Source of the DNA: CAZPKH01 sp964407165
GTDB taxonomy: Bacteria; Bacteroidota; Bacteroidia; Bacteroidales; Muribaculaceae
Reading direction: 5' to 3'
Assembly: GCA_964407165.1 (NCBI GenBank)
Contig: CAYOUJ010000001.1
Coordinates: 85,604 to 149,603, forward strand
DNA: 64,000 nt
Position numbers and translations under genes: made by a program. The notes beneath the pieces were generated by a model that was given only the letters and a program-made list of their open reading frames with translations, had not been told where the DNA came from and searched no databases. Shown here one piece after another: positions 27,377-35,987 of this stretch. Positions within the stretch are counted from its first letter, which is position 1. Each line of letters opens with the position of its first letter.

Positions 27377-28785
27377 TTCTTTGCTTGCTGCTCTTTCTCG
27401 ATTACGCGATCTTCGTCAACGCCGCTGTAAGTGAAGCCTTCAGGAGCGTCGAGGGGCATATCTGACTCGACGGTAACGGCAACGGGAGAGTCGGGAGTAT
27501 GCTTGTATTTGAAGAATATCATGAAGAGCACTGCAACGATGAGAGCGAAGGCTGCGAAGATGAGCCATGCCGTGGTCCAGTTGCCCATCATGTAATCGCC
27601 CTCCTGATGGCAGAAGAGACTGATGACCCAGCCGGCGGTGAGGGTGCCGACAGTGGCGCCGAGGCCATTGGTCATGAGCATGAAAAGGCCCTGGGCAGAG
27701 GCTTGTATCGACGGGTCGGTCTCCTTGCTGATGAAGAGGGCGCCGGAGACGTTGAAGAAGTCGAATGCCACGCCGTAGACTATCATTGAGAAGATGAAGA
27801 GCCAGAGGCCGCCACCGGGATTACCGAGTCCGAGTCCGCCAAAGCGGCAAACCCATGCGAGCATAGAGATGGTCATGACCACCTTTATGCCGTAGCGCTT
27901 GAGGAAGAAGGGGATAAGCAGTATGCACAGCGCCTCTGAAATCTGCGACAGGGATGTGAGCAGGGTGGGGTTCTGGGCGCCGAAAGAGGTTGCGTACTCC
28001 TTGATGGCCTGGAAGTGGGAGATGAAGGGGCCGGCGTAGCCGTTGGTCACCTGCAGGCACATGCCCAGGAGCATCGAGAAGATAAAGAACACGGCCAGCT
28101 TGCGTTGCTTGAACAGCGTAAAAGCCTTGAGACCCAGCGACTCGACAAGCGAACCTGACTTCTGTGTCTTGACCAGCGGGCACTGCGGCAGGAAGACGCA
28201 GTAGACAAAGAGCACGAGGCTGAGCAGGGCGCTGACGAAGAACTGCCAATAGCTGTATTGGAACGTATCCATCGAGCCGAGCATGAAGCCGAAAGAGCCG
28301 TCCTTGATGTAGGCGCAGTTGACAAACCACATGGAAGCGATGAAGCCGACTGTGCCGAGGACACGGATAGGGGGGAAGTCTTTGATCGTGTCAAGCCCGG
28401 CATCGGTGAGCAGTCGGAATGCAACGGTGTTGGCCAGGGCGATGGTGGGCATGAAGAAGGCCACGGAGATGGTGTAGCACGTAATGAACATTGGCGGGTC
28501 GGGCATGGGGGAGTCGAGGCCCATGAAGAAACAGGCGCCCATGAATATGCCTGCCATGAGATGGCAAAGACCGAGCACACGCTGGGGCTGTATGAGCTTG
28601 TCGGCCACAATGCCCATCAAGGCGGGCATAAACAGCGAAACTATGCCCTGTATGGCATAGAACCAAGAGATTAGGTCAGCCATGCCGGCCTTTATAAGGT
28701 AGTTGCCCATGCAGGTGAGGTAGGCGCCCCAGACGGCGAACTCGAGGAAGTTGAGCAGGGCCAACCGTGATTTGATACCTTTCAT
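27373..28785 (-). CDS. Nucleoside permease, NupG-like MFS transporter
   Basis: This is a 470-residue inner-membrane protein with about 12 hydrophobic helices, beginning SRLALLNFLEFAVWGAYLTCMGNYL, typical of the nucleoside:proton symporter branch (NupG/XapB) of the major facilitator superfamily. The NupG-like SMIVYGVAFDFFNVSGALFI and AQGLFMLMTNGLGATVG are well conserved. It has a roughly 40-residue charged C-terminal tail. It would import nucleosides for salvage. It is the first gene of the operon with rsmE and kdsA, and no functional link with them is obvious. Confidence 0.92.
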   Translation of the reverse strand: MKGIKSRLALLNFLEFAVWGAYLTCMGNYLIKAGMADLISWFYAIQGIVSLFMPALMGIVADKLIQPQRVLGLCHLMAGIFMGACFFMGLDSPMPDPPMFITCYTISVAFFMPTIALANTVAFRLLTDAGLDTIKDFPPIRVLGTVGFIASMWFVNCAYIKDGSFGFMLGSMDTFQYSYWQFFVSALLSLVLFVYCVFLPQCPLVKTQKSGSLVESLGLKAFTLFKQRKLAVFFIFSMLLGMCLQVTNGYAGPFISHFQAIKEYATSFGAQNPTLLTSLSQISEALCILLIPFFLKRYGIKVVMTISMLAWVCRFGGLGLGNPGGGLWLFIFSMIVYGVAFDFFNVSGALFISKETDPSIQASAQGLFMLMTNGLGATVGTLTAGWVISLFCHQEGDYMMGNWTTAWLIFAAFALIVAVLFMIFFKYKHTPDSPVAVTVESDMPLDAPEGFTYSGVDEDRVIEKEQQAKK

Positions 28786-28851
28786 CAGTAAGTGTTGAGT
28801 TTAATTTTTCAGGCGATAGATAGATTGTCAGAGGGAGGGATTTTCAGACTG

Positions 28852-28883
28852 CAAATGTAACCAAAATATTTCAAACAGGCAAG
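28852..28883 (-). promoter_or_regulatory. Possible promoter of the transporter-rsmE-kdsA operon
   Basis: On the minus strand, CTTG (28880-28883), 20 bp, then TACATTTG (28852-28859). The -7 element is a full match and the -33 is one base off. The leader to the ATG at 28785 is about 60 nt. Confidence 0.45.
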
Positions 28884-28886
28884 CAT

Positions 28887-29549
28887 TTAACCTTTCTTAC
28901 GTTTAAGAATTTCGGTGATGCGTGCAGCCTCCTCGTAATCCTCGTTGTCGATAAGCTGCTCGAGCAGGCGCTCGAGTTCGGGGATGGAGAGCTGCTCCGG
29001 GCGTGGCACCAGGTTGCCGACGCGAGTGGTTGCCTCCTCTTGCTGATCGTCCTGGCCCGGGGTGCCGGCGGTGTCGAACAGATCCGAGAGCGATTCGGGC
29101 GTCTCGCCGTCGTCCTGGGTCTTCTCGTGCACTTCGAGCAGGAAGCCATGCTCCTTGAGTATGGCAGGCGTGGTGTAAATGGGCGCACCGGTGCGCATGG
29201 CGATTGCAATGCCGTCGGAGGTACGGGAGTCGATCTTGACCACGCGCTCGCCATCGGTGAATGTCAGTTCGGAGTAGAAGACATCGTTCTCCACATTATA
29301 AATAAACACCTGCTCAAGGCGCACGCCGAACGCATGGATGAAAGAGTTGAAGATGTCGTGTACCAGCGGCCGCGGGGGCTTTATCCCCTCCATGGCTATT
29401 GCAATGGACTGCGCCTCGGCCTCCCCAATCCAGATGTTGAGGTGGAGCGGTCCGTCGGTCTGGCGCAGAATGAGCATATATGCCGACCGCTTGAGCTTGG
29501 CGTAAGAGAGGCCAAGCACGCGCAGCTGTATCATATCAGAGTTTTCCAT
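28887..29549 (-). CDS. Bifunctional nuclease family protein (DUF151) with C-terminal UVR motif
   Basis: This 220-residue protein has the DUF151/BFN domain at about 1-135 (LHLNIWIGEAEAQSIAIAM; RPLVHDIFNSF; KIDSRTSDGIAIAMRTGAPIY), an acidic Gln/Glu linker, and a UVR-type helical hairpin at the end (LLEQLIDNEDYEEAARITEI). DUF151 proteins have been reported with nuclease activity, and the UVR motif mediates protein contacts in UvrB/UvrC and ClpC. The ATG at 29549 is chosen because the longer frame overlaps mnmA. It follows mnmA by 17 bp and is probably co-transcribed. Confidence 0.88.
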   Translation of the reverse strand: MENSDMIQLRVLGLSYAKLKRSAYMLILRQTDGPLHLNIWIGEAEAQSIAIAMEGIKPPRPLVHDIFNSFIHAFGVRLEQVFIYNVENDVFYSELTFTDGERVVKIDSRTSDGIAIAMRTGAPIYTTPAILKEHGFLLEVHEKTQDDGETPESLSDLFDTAGTPGQDDQQEEATTRVGNLVPRPEQLSIPELERLLEQLIDNEDYEEAARITEILKRKKG

Positions 29550-29566
29550 GGGCAAATAGTTATGCG

Positions 29567-30649
29567 TTAAGATTTTGACGCCTTGGCGGTGATCAGGCCG
29601 CTGCCGTAGCATATATGATGGTCGGCATCGTAAATGACGGCAAACTGGCCGGGGGCTATCCCCTGCACCGGCTCATCGCTGTCAATGCGATATTCGCCAT
29701 TGTCGAGGCGTGTGAGCCGTCCCAGTGTGAAGTGGGGGGTGTGGCGGTTTTTGAATGTTATTGCCACACTGTCGCACTCCCCGGGCCACGGGTCGCGGGT
29801 AATCCAGTGCATCTCTGTCAGGTAAAGCGCGCGGCCATATTGTTTCTCCGTGTCATAGCCCCGGCTGACATATATCACATTGTCGCGGATATTTTTGCGA
29901 ACCACATACCATGGGCCGCCGCTGAGGCCCAGTCCCCTGCGCTGGCCGATGGTGTGGAACCAGTATCCGCGGTGTTCGCCGATCTTGCGCCCCGTCTCTA
30001 TTTCTATGATCGGGCCGGTGCGAGTGCCGAGGTGGCGCTCGATGAAAGCGTTGTAGTCTATCTTGCCAAGGAAGCAGATGCCCTGGCTGTCGCGGCGGTT
30101 AGCGTTGGGCAAGCCTGCCTGCTGCGCAAGGCGGCGCACTTTGCTCTTGGGAAGGTCGCCAAGGGGGAAGATGGCGTGCTCGAGCTGCTTGTATGTAATC
30201 TGTGCAAGGAAGTCGGTCTGGTCTTTTACGGGGTCGACGGCCGTGCAGAGGTATTTCAGTCCGTCTATCTCAGTGGTAGAGGCGTAGTGGCCGGTGGCTG
30301 TGAGATCGAAGTATTTGCCCCAGCGCTCCTCGAAGTAGCCGAACTTGATAATGCGGTTGCACATCATGTCGGGGTTGGGAGTGAGGCCCGCGCGGACAGT
30401 GCGCAGTGCGTAGTCCATCACGTGATCCCAATACTCCTCGTGCAGCGACACCACATCAAGGGGAAGGTTGAACTTGCGGGCAATGAGACGGCACATCTCA
30501 ATGTCTTCCTCGGCCGAGCAGTCGCCTTCGCCATTCTCTCCGGCGATGCGTATGTAGAAGAGATGCAGGTCAGTCAGCCCCTGCTCCAGGAGTCGCCACA
30601 GGGCCACTGCGCTGTCTACGCCGCCGGATATGAGAACCGCTATCTTCAA
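29567..30649 (-). CDS. mnmA: tRNA-specific 2-thiouridylase
   Basis: This 360-residue enzyme thiolates U34 of Lys, Glu and Gln tRNAs. It has the PP-loop SGGVDS at 8-13 and the two catalytic cysteines C97 (PNPDMMCNRIIKFG) and C192 (DSQGICFLGKID). The C-terminal barrel includes GYWFHTIGQRRGLGL. Length and motifs fit MnmA. Two MnmA paralogues are common in Bacteroidota; only this one is in the window. It starts just beyond a GTGATGA word repeat and precedes the DUF151 gene by 17 bp. Confidence 0.95.
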   Translation of the reverse strand: MKIAVLISGGVDSAVALWRLLEQGLTDLHLFYIRIAGENGEGDCSAEEDIEMCRLIARKFNLPLDVVSLHEEYWDHVMDYALRTVRAGLTPNPDMMCNRIIKFGYFEERWGKYFDLTATGHYASTTEIDGLKYLCTAVDPVKDQTDFLAQITYKQLEHAIFPLGDLPKSKVRRLAQQAGLPNANRRDSQGICFLGKIDYNAFIERHLGTRTGPIIEIETGRKIGEHRGYWFHTIGQRRGLGLSGGPWYVVRKNIRDNVIYVSRGYDTEKQYGRALYLTEMHWITRDPWPGECDSVAITFKNRHTPHFTLGRLTRLDNGEYRIDSDEPVQGIAPGQFAVIYDADHHICYGSGLITAKASKS

Positions 30650-30733
30650 GTGATGAGTGATGAGTGATGAGTGATTAGTTAAATGTTCTGTGTGGTTAAG
30701 GAGTGTTGAGCGCTAATCACTAATCACTCAACA
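30650..30733. repeat. GTGATGA/GTGATTA word repeat (copy B2)
   Basis: Three to four copies of the 7-bp word GTGATGA (30652-30679) are followed by about 30 bp of spacer and by CTAATCACTAATCACT, the reverse complement of the same word family. It uses the vocabulary of copy B1 at 2053-2117 but lacks the CCATC core. It lies between mnmA and the DoxX gene, both on the minus strand. Confidence 0.78.
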
Positions 30734-30744
30734 CTAAACGCTGT

Positions 30745-31254
30745 TTATACTTCCTCTAATTGCTCCTGCTCATCCTGCCCGCGGCGGTTGATGATGTAAA
30801 GCGAGATGAAATAGTCAAGCGAAATCTTGCCCGGGCCGGCTATCAATATAAAGATGTATATGCCTATGAACATTATGGGCAGGAAGCCCGGCTGCGTGCT
30901 GTGTATCGAGTATACAGAAACGTCGGGGAGCAGCGAGGTGAGAATATAGTTCTCGGCGATGATCATCGACACGATGGGCGGGATGACTGCCAGATGTGTC
31001 AGGCAGCCGATGATTATCATGATTGAGCAGACAAGCTCAATGGTTATCATCACTATCAGCGTGGCCTCGCTGCCCATGCCGAGCACCGAGGGAAATGTCC
31101 CAACCACTGAGGAATAATTGACCAGCTGGCGGATGCCGAACTGTATGAACATAACGCCGACGAACAGGCGCAGGAACAGACGGCCGAGGTTGGAGTATGC
31201 GTATCCTGTGCAGCGGACGAAAACGTTGGCTATAAATCGGAGTATTGCTCTCAT
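30745..31254 (-). CDS. DoxX family membrane protein
   Basis: This is a 169-residue inner-membrane protein with about four helices (LGRLFLRLFVGVMFIQFGIRQ; LIVMITIELVCSIMIIIG; PIVSMIIAENYILTS; LPIMFIGIYIFILIAGPG), matching the DoxX fold. The ATG at 31254 overlaps the stop of the DUF5106 gene (ATGA), so the two are translationally coupled. A redox partner role with the thioredoxin-like DUF5106 protein is plausible but unproven. Confidence 0.82.
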   Translation of the reverse strand: MRAILRFIANVFVRCTGYAYSNLGRLFLRLFVGVMFIQFGIRQLVNYSSVVGTFPSVLGMGSEATLIVMITIELVCSIMIIIGCLTHLAVIPPIVSMIIAENYILTSLLPDVSVYSIHSTQPGFLPIMFIGIYIFILIAGPGKISLDYFISLYIINRRGQDEQEQLEEV

Positions 31255-32132
31255 AAGGTGTAGAGTTTGTCGAGTATTGAAGCGGGGGTGTCGTGCTTCG
31301 ATATTATGCGGCCATCGACACTTATGGTGTAGACGGTAGGCATCCTCTTGAGGTCGAATATCATTTGCCCATCGGCCACAGCGGCCACGGTCCATCCTGC
31401 AGGGGCAGATGCTGCATCTGCGCGCCAAGTGTCATCGGGCGCGTTGGGATAGACAGCCACCATACGCACAATGCCGGCATCAATCAGCGCATTGAGGCGC
31501 GAGTCGGCGCTCAGGCGTGTGCGGTCGAGACGGTAGCCCGGGTCGGCAGGGTCGTATATATATAATATTGTGACGGAGGTGGTGTCGGCCTCAGTAATGG
31601 AGTGAAGCGACTTGGTCGTGCCATCGGGCAGAATAAGCCTGGCATCGGGAGCCCGACCGCCGAGAGGGCTGTTGCTCAGTTGGGAGTAGAGGCGTGCGTA
31701 GCGCTCGCGCCTCTCCTTGTCAATCTTCTTGTGATCTTTGCCGGCACCCAGGAATGGTATCAGCACCTCGTCGGAGGTGTATTGGGCGGAGTCGCCCAAC
31801 AATTCATACTCTGCCCGCTCGATGATGAAAGCCAGGCCTTCGGGGTACTTCTTGAGCGTCTTGATGAGATTGTCAATCGAAGCGAGTGAAACCTCCCGGG
31901 AGGCGAGGGGGATAAGCTCAATGTAGACGCTGAACGCATCGGCCATGCCCTGGCGCGAAGAGAAGGCGTTGTTCCACGGGCAGCGGTCCCAATAGTGCTC
32001 GATGATATAGTCGGTGCGCTCCTGGAAGTCGGTGATGTTGGTGGGATCGGGCAGGGGAAAGTATGGGTCCTTGGCTCGTGCCATAGGCACGAGGGCGGCT
32101 AAAACAGTCAGTATAATAAGGAGTTTGCGCAT
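31251..32132 (-). CDS. DUF5106 protein with thioredoxin-like C-terminal domain
   Basis: This 293-residue exported protein has a signal peptide MRKLLIILTVLAALVPMARA and a DUF5106-type helical region (ITDFQERTDYIIEHYWDRCPW...), then a thioredoxin-fold part from about residue 165 (APDARLILPDGTTKSLHSI; VTILYIYDPADPGYR; PTVYTISVDGRIISKHDTP). The CxxC of an active thioredoxin is absent: the equivalent position reads DPADPGYR. It may therefore bind rather than reduce its target. It overlaps the DoxX gene downstream. The ATG at 32132 is set by the signal peptide and by the promoter about 35 bp upstream. Confidence 0.82.
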   Translation of the reverse strand: MRKLLIILTVLAALVPMARAKDPYFPLPDPTNITDFQERTDYIIEHYWDRCPWNNAFSSRQGMADAFSVYIELIPLASREVSLASIDNLIKTLKKYPEGLAFIIERAEYELLGDSAQYTSDEVLIPFLGAGKDHKKIDKERRERYARLYSQLSNSPLGGRAPDARLILPDGTTKSLHSITEADTTSVTILYIYDPADPGYRLDRTRLSADSRLNALIDAGIVRMVAVYPNAPDDTWRADAASAPAGWTVAAVADGQMIFDLKRMPTVYTISVDGRIISKHDTPASILDKLYTL

Positions 32133-32166
32133 AGTAATCGTTACAGCGTGCAATGATTTCAAATGA

Positions 32167-32196
32167 CAAAGGTAACCATTTTTCCCGAAACTCAAA
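32167..32196 (-). promoter_or_regulatory. Promoter of the DUF5106-DoxX operon
   Basis: On the minus strand, TTTG (32193-32196), 18 bp, then TACCTTTG (32167-32174): both elements match the consensus exactly. It is divergent from the rpsP promoter. Confidence 0.68.
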
Positions 32197-32232
32197 AGGG
32201 CAAATCGCAAAATAAAAAAATTTGCGCGGGGG

Positions 32233-32264
32233 CTTGTGTAATCAAAAAAGAATGTTTACCTTTG
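32233..32264 (+). promoter_or_regulatory. rpsP promoter
   Basis: CTTG (32233-32236), 20 bp, then TACCTTTG (32257-32264). The leader to the rpsP ATG at 32309 is about 40 nt and carries no Shine-Dalgarno site. Confidence 0.6.
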
Positions 32265-32308
32265 CACCCGCAATACAAATCACCAAACAACATTATTCAC
32301 AATCATTA

Positions 32309-32842
32309 ATGGCAACTAAAATCCGTTTACAGCGCCATGGTCGCAAAGACTATGCGTTCTATCCCATTGTGATCGCCGATAGCAGAGCGCCACGAGATGG
32401 CAAATTTATTGAAAGGATCGGTTTTTATAATCCTAACACTAATCCTGCTACAATATCTTTGAACTTCGAGCGTGCTTTGTATTGGGTGACCGTCGGTGCC
32501 CAGCCCACCGATACCGTACGCAACATCCTGTCACACGAGGGCGTCATGCTGATGAAGCACCTCATGGGCGGCGTCCGCAAGGGCGCCTTCGACGAGGCCG
32601 AGGCTCAGCGTCGTTTCGCTGCATGGAAGCAGCAGCGTCAGGCAGTAGTCGACAAGGAGGCCGCTTCCATGGCCACCAAGAAGGAGGAGGCTCTCAAGGA
32701 GCGCCTCAAGGCCGAGCAGGCCAAGAACGCCGCCAAGGCCAAGGCCGTAGCCGAGAAGAAGGCCGCCGAGGCCGCCGCTCGCGCCGAGGCTGCCGCCCAG
32801 GCCGCAGCAGAGGCTGCTGCAGCAGAGGCTCCCGCAGAATAA
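32309..32842 (+). CDS. rpsP: 30S ribosomal protein S16 with long C-terminal tail
   Basis: Residues 1-80 are a normal S16 (ATKIRLQRHGRKDYAFYPIV, ADSRAPRDGKFIERIGFYNP). The remaining roughly 95 residues are a helical Ala/Lys/Glu-rich tail rich in KAEQAKNAAKAKAV-type segments. A tail of this kind is usual in Bacteroidota S16. The protein is 177 residues against about 80-90 in E. coli. The stop codon (TAA, 32840-32842) is the first part of the following TAACTTA word repeat. The gene is monocistronic here and divergent from the DUF5106 operon. Confidence 0.97.
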   Translation: MATKIRLQRHGRKDYAFYPIVIADSRAPRDGKFIERIGFYNPNTNPATISLNFERALYWVTVGAQPTDTVRNILSHEGVMLMKHLMGGVRKGAFDEAEAQRRFAAWKQQRQAVVDKEAASMATKKEEALKERLKAEQAKNAAKAKAVAEKKAAEAAARAEAAAQAAAEAAAAEAPAE

Positions 32843-32876
32843 CTTATAACTTATAGTTTATAACTTATAGTTATAT
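32840..32876. repeat. TAACTTATAACTTATAGTTT word repeat (copy C2)
   Basis: TAACTTA words with period 7 and their partial reverse complement TATAGTTTATAAC follow directly from the rpsP stop codon, which they contain. It uses the vocabulary of copies C1 (7881-7921) and C3 (39962-39991). Confidence 0.78.
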
Positions 32877-32958
32877 TCTGCACGACTAAGAAACAGAAAC
32901 AGACCCTACACTATTTGGGGGACTAACCGAAAGGTCAGTCCCCCAAATTTCGTTTGGT

Positions 32959-33885
32959 TTAGGGTTGGTATTGGGATTGTTGGAGGGCAGAGTCCGAGGT
33001 GTAGAAGGCGGGAGTGAGGAGGGATATGTAGCCGTAGGAGGGATTTTGCTTAATGAATGAGGTGACAATGCAGTAGCCTATGTAACGGGCTGCACGGGGA
33101 GGGCACTCGGGGCTGATGACTGCGGTGGCAGGAGAGGGCTCTATCAGGCGTGTCACGGCCATGGGGTCAGTGGAGTAGAGGAGCTGTTGGGTGATCATCT
33201 CTCGCCAGATGTTGGCCTCGTTGTCCTTGAGCCACGTGTATTGTTCGGGGGTGTAGCCCATGAGCGTGGTCTCGTCGATGGAGGGCATAAGATGGTGCAT
33301 GGCATAGATGACTGCACCCTCATAGAGCATTCGCTGCAACACTGTAGGCGCCTGCGCCACGAAAGGCCGACGAGAGCGCACTATTGCCTCGGCCACGTCA
33401 GGCGCAATGTACTTGACATCCTTGGTCACACGTTGATAGGGTTCGAAGGATTCATAGCCGGGATAGTCGGCACCGAGGTAATGGTTGAGTCCTATATAAA
33501 TAAATGTGTCGGCAACGATGACAATACTCTGGCGATAAGGAGTGACTATGCCGTAATAGTTGAGCGGCCCCTGGAAGTCATAGCCGTTCTTGCGCAGCTC
33601 GGCAAGAGCGTTTTCTGCCGCAGAAAGGTCGGTGAGGCGCTCACGGACATCGGGACCAAACACCTGCATGGCGGGAGATGATGCGTATGCCTTCACCCAG
33701 TCGTCATATGACTGCCCGCTGTCAGCCATCACAGAATATAGAGAGCCGAGACAGTCGGGGACTTCACCGTCGGCCATGGCGATGTCGATGCGTGTGATAT
33801 GTCCCGGCGCCTCCGAGCCGTCAGAATTGCACGCACTGAATAGCATAATTGTCCACAAAGAAAGCAGAAAAAGTAAATTTTTCAT
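32959..33885 (-). CDS. gldB: Gliding motility lipoprotein GldB-like
   Basis: This 308-residue lipoprotein (lipobox LFSAC, C19) matches GldB from Bacteroidota over its length: YIGLNHYLGADYPGYESF, LYEGAVIYAMHHLMPSIDE, LMGYTPEQYTWLKDNEANIW and QQLLYSTDPMAVTRLI. In gliding species GldB supports the type IX secretion/gliding machinery. In non-gliding Bacteroidales it occurs alone and its role is unclear. No other gld or por gene is in this window, although the C10 protease at 46.8 kb carries a type IX-style sorting tail. The ATG at 33885 is defined by the lipoprotein signal. Confidence 0.85.
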   Translation of the reverse strand: MKNLLFLLSLWTIMLFSACNSDGSEAPGHITRIDIAMADGEVPDCLGSLYSVMADSGQSYDDWVKAYASSPAMQVFGPDVRERLTDLSAAENALAELRKNGYDFQGPLNYYGIVTPYRQSIVIVADTFIYIGLNHYLGADYPGYESFEPYQRVTKDVKYIAPDVAEAIVRSRRPFVAQAPTVLQRMLYEGAVIYAMHHLMPSIDETTLMGYTPEQYTWLKDNEANIWREMITQQLLYSTDPMAVTRLIEPSPATAVISPECPPRAARYIGYCIVTSFIKQNPSYGYISLLTPAFYTSDSALQQSQYQP

Positions 33886-33905
33886 AACAAGTTGCAATTT
33901 TGGGG

Positions 33906-33935
33906 CAAAGATACGCGAATTTTTGCGTAAATTTG
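33906..33935. promoter_or_regulatory. Back-to-back -7 elements for gldB and the amidase
   Basis: TATCTTTG on the minus strand (33906-33913) faces gldB, and TAAATTTG on the plus strand (33928-33935) faces the amidase gene, within a 57-bp gap. The plus-strand element ends only 7 bp before the amidase ATG at 33943, so that transcript may be leaderless. Neither has a perfect -33 TTTG. Confidence 0.42.
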
Positions 33936-33942
33936 CGCGTCG

Positions 33943-35004
33943 ATGCAAAAAATGCTTAAAGTCATATTGCTTGCACTGGCGCTTCTTGTCGGCCACATAG
34001 CCGTGGAAGCCCGTGACTTTGTGGTAGTTGTGGATGCCGGCCACGGCGGAAGCGACCCCGGGGCACCGGGCAAATCGTCGCGCGAGAAGGACATATCCCT
34101 TGCCGTGGCAATGGAGCTTGGCAAACAACTGAAGAAACAAAAAGGGGTGAAGGTTGTATACACCCGCACCGCCGACAAGTATGTGTCGCTGGCCGACCGG
34201 TGTGTGATAGCCAATAACGCCGGCGCCGACCTCTTTATCTCGATACACTGCGACGCCGCTGAGCTAAACCCCGAATCTGCCAAAGGCAGCACCGTGTTCT
34301 ACCCCAACGTAAAGATTGACCCATCAACCGGCGCCACACCGGCTAAGAAGGAAAAGGCCGACACTGCCAAGTCAGGCTCGACACCCAAAAACGCCCGAAG
34401 CGACAACGATGCCCAACAGCTGATTGCCCTGAGCGCCAACTTTGGACGCACGGCCCTTGCAAACATGGTCAGTGACGCCGGATGCACGTCGCGGGGCGTG
34501 GTGCAGCGCGGGCTCTACGTACTGCAATACACCACGATGCCGGCCGTGCTGGTTGAGCTCGACTATATCTGCAACCCCGAGCGGGAGGAGTTTCTGCTCA
34601 ACGAGAAAAACCAGAAGAAGCTTGCCCATGCCATAGCGGACGCGGTCAAGACATACCGCAAGGATGCCAAGACCGACCGCAGCGAGACCAAGAGCACGAA
34701 CGGATCAAAGAAAGAAACCAAAAAGGAGACCAAGAAGGAAACCCAAAAAGACACCTCCAAGAGCACAGCCGGCCAAACGATATATAAGGTTCAGTTCATG
34801 ACCTCACCAAGGCAGCTGGCCGACGGTGACTCCCGCTTCAAGGGGCTTAGCCCGGTGGAGTGGTACAAGGACGGTAACACATATAAATATACTTACGGCG
34901 CTGCCGCCACTGTCGCGGAGGCGCAGAAAATACAGACTGAGGTGCGCAAACTTTTCCCGGACGCGTTCATTATAACCACAAAAGACGGCGTCAGAATTAA
35001 ATAG
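33943..35004 (+). CDS. N-acetylmuramoyl-L-alanine amidase (Amidase_3) with SPOR-like tail
   Basis: This 353-residue exported enzyme cleaves the MurNAc-L-Ala bond of peptidoglycan. Signal peptide residues are 1-23. The zinc and catalytic residues are visible: H34 (VVDAGHGGSDPG), E48, H102 (SIHCDA) and E205 (VLVELDYICNP). A Lys/Ser/Thr-rich insertion of about 40 residues (115-155) splits the domain. The C-terminal part has a KETKKETKKETQKD repeat linker (about 250-268) and a roughly 75-residue domain (YKVQFMTSPRQL...TYGAAATVAEAQKIQ) that resembles SPOR. The MCE-protein gene follows by 59 bp. Confidence 0.92.
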   Translation: MQKMLKVILLALALLVGHIAVEARDFVVVVDAGHGGSDPGAPGKSSREKDISLAVAMELGKQLKKQKGVKVVYTRTADKYVSLADRCVIANNAGADLFISIHCDAAELNPESAKGSTVFYPNVKIDPSTGATPAKKEKADTAKSGSTPKNARSDNDAQQLIALSANFGRTALANMVSDAGCTSRGVVQRGLYVLQYTTMPAVLVELDYICNPEREEFLLNEKNQKKLAHAIADAVKTYRKDAKTDRSETKSTNGSKKETKKETKKETQKDTSKSTAGQTIYKVQFMTSPRQLADGDSRFKGLSPVEWYKDGNTYKYTYGAAATVAEAQKIQTEVRKLFPDAFIITTKDGVRIK

Positions 35005-35020
35005 CCACTGCTCCAGTCTG

Positions 35021-35053
35021 CACACTGAACACTGAATACTGAAAACTGAATAC
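35021..35053. repeat. ACTGAAT word repeat
   Basis: In the gap between the amidase and MCE genes, ACTGAAC, ACTGAAT, ACTGAAA and ACTGAAT follow each other in tandem with period 7. There is no inverted arm. Confidence 0.75.
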
Positions 35054-35063
35054 TCATCAAAAT

Positions 35064-35987
35064 ATGAAAAAATTATTCTCCAAGGAGCTGCTGATAGGCA
35101 TCACCGTGCTGCTTACGCTGCTGATACTCTACTTCGGCATCGAATACCTCAAGGGCATCAACGTATTCCACTCGGCCAATTACTACTACGCATCGTATAC
35201 CAACGTAGCCGGGCTTGCACAGAGCGCGCCGGTGACGGTCAATGGCTACAAGGTGGGCCTTGTAAGGGAGATCAATTATGAGTACGACAATCCCGGCCAC
35301 GTGCGAGTGGAGCTTAGCCTCAACAAGGAGCTGAAGCTGCCGCAGGGCACACAGGCTGTGCTCGTGACCGACATGCTCGGCACATCGACCATCGAGCTTC
35401 ACATGGCCACGTCAGGCACCTACCACAAGGTAGGCGACGAGCTAATAGGAGTCAACTCAAAGGGGTTGATGGACAACCTTTCCGGAGAGATGCTCCCCAA
35501 CATCAATGCCATACTTCCTCATGTCGACTCGCTGTTGCTGGCCGTGACCGACATTGTCACAGACCCGGCCCTGACAAACTCGGTACGCCGGCTCGACAAT
35601 GTGATGGCCAACCTCGAGAGCGCCACGGCAAGCCTGTCGGTGGCCATGAAGAATGTGCCCTCCATCACATCGGGTGCCTCGTCTACCATGGGCAACGTTG
35701 ACGAGCTTACCCGCAACCTGGCTGCCATCTCAGCCGACCTCAAGGCCGTGTCGGCCCAGCTCGGCACTCTGCCCATCGACTCGACGTATCAAAATATCCA
35801 TGCCATCACGCAAAACCTCGATGCCATCACCACCAGTCTCAACAGCGATGAGTCGTCGCTTGGGCTGCTGCTTCGAGACCCCGGGCTTTACAACAACCTC
35901 AACAACTCGGCGGCTCACCTCGACTCGATACTCCTCGACATGCAGCGGTGCCCGAAGCGGTATATCCCCGCAATCAAGATATTCTAA
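35064..35987 (+). CDS. MlaD/MCE family lipid-transport protein
   Basis: This 307-residue protein has one N-terminal membrane helix (about 8-26, LLIGITVLLTLLILYFGIEY) and an MCE domain (about 38-115: NVAGLAQSAPVTVNGYKVG, LPQGTQAVLVTDMLGTSTIEL), followed by a long helical region of heptad-like segments. MCE proteins form hexameric rings that carry phospholipids between inner and outer membrane. The partner ABC permease and ATPase (MlaE/MlaF) are not in the window. It lies in tandem with the amidase gene, an association I recall from other Bacteroidota. Confidence 0.9.
   Translation: MKKLFSKELLIGITVLLTLLILYFGIEYLKGINVFHSANYYYASYTNVAGLAQSAPVTVNGYKVGLVREINYEYDNPGHVRVELSLNKELKLPQGTQAVLVTDMLGTSTIELHMATSGTYHKVGDELIGVNSKGLMDNLSGEMLPNINAILPHVDSLLLAVTDIVTDPALTNSVRRLDNVMANLESATASLSVAMKNVPSITSGASSTMGNVDELTRNLAAISADLKAVSAQLGTLPIDSTYQNIHAITQNLDAITTSLNSDESSLGLLLRDPGLYNNLNNSAAHLDSILLDMQRCPKRYIPAIKIF

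Noticed and set aside
29615..30667. 350-codon open frame opposite mnmA
   Set aside because: Antisense shadow of a complete MnmA with both catalytic cysteines.
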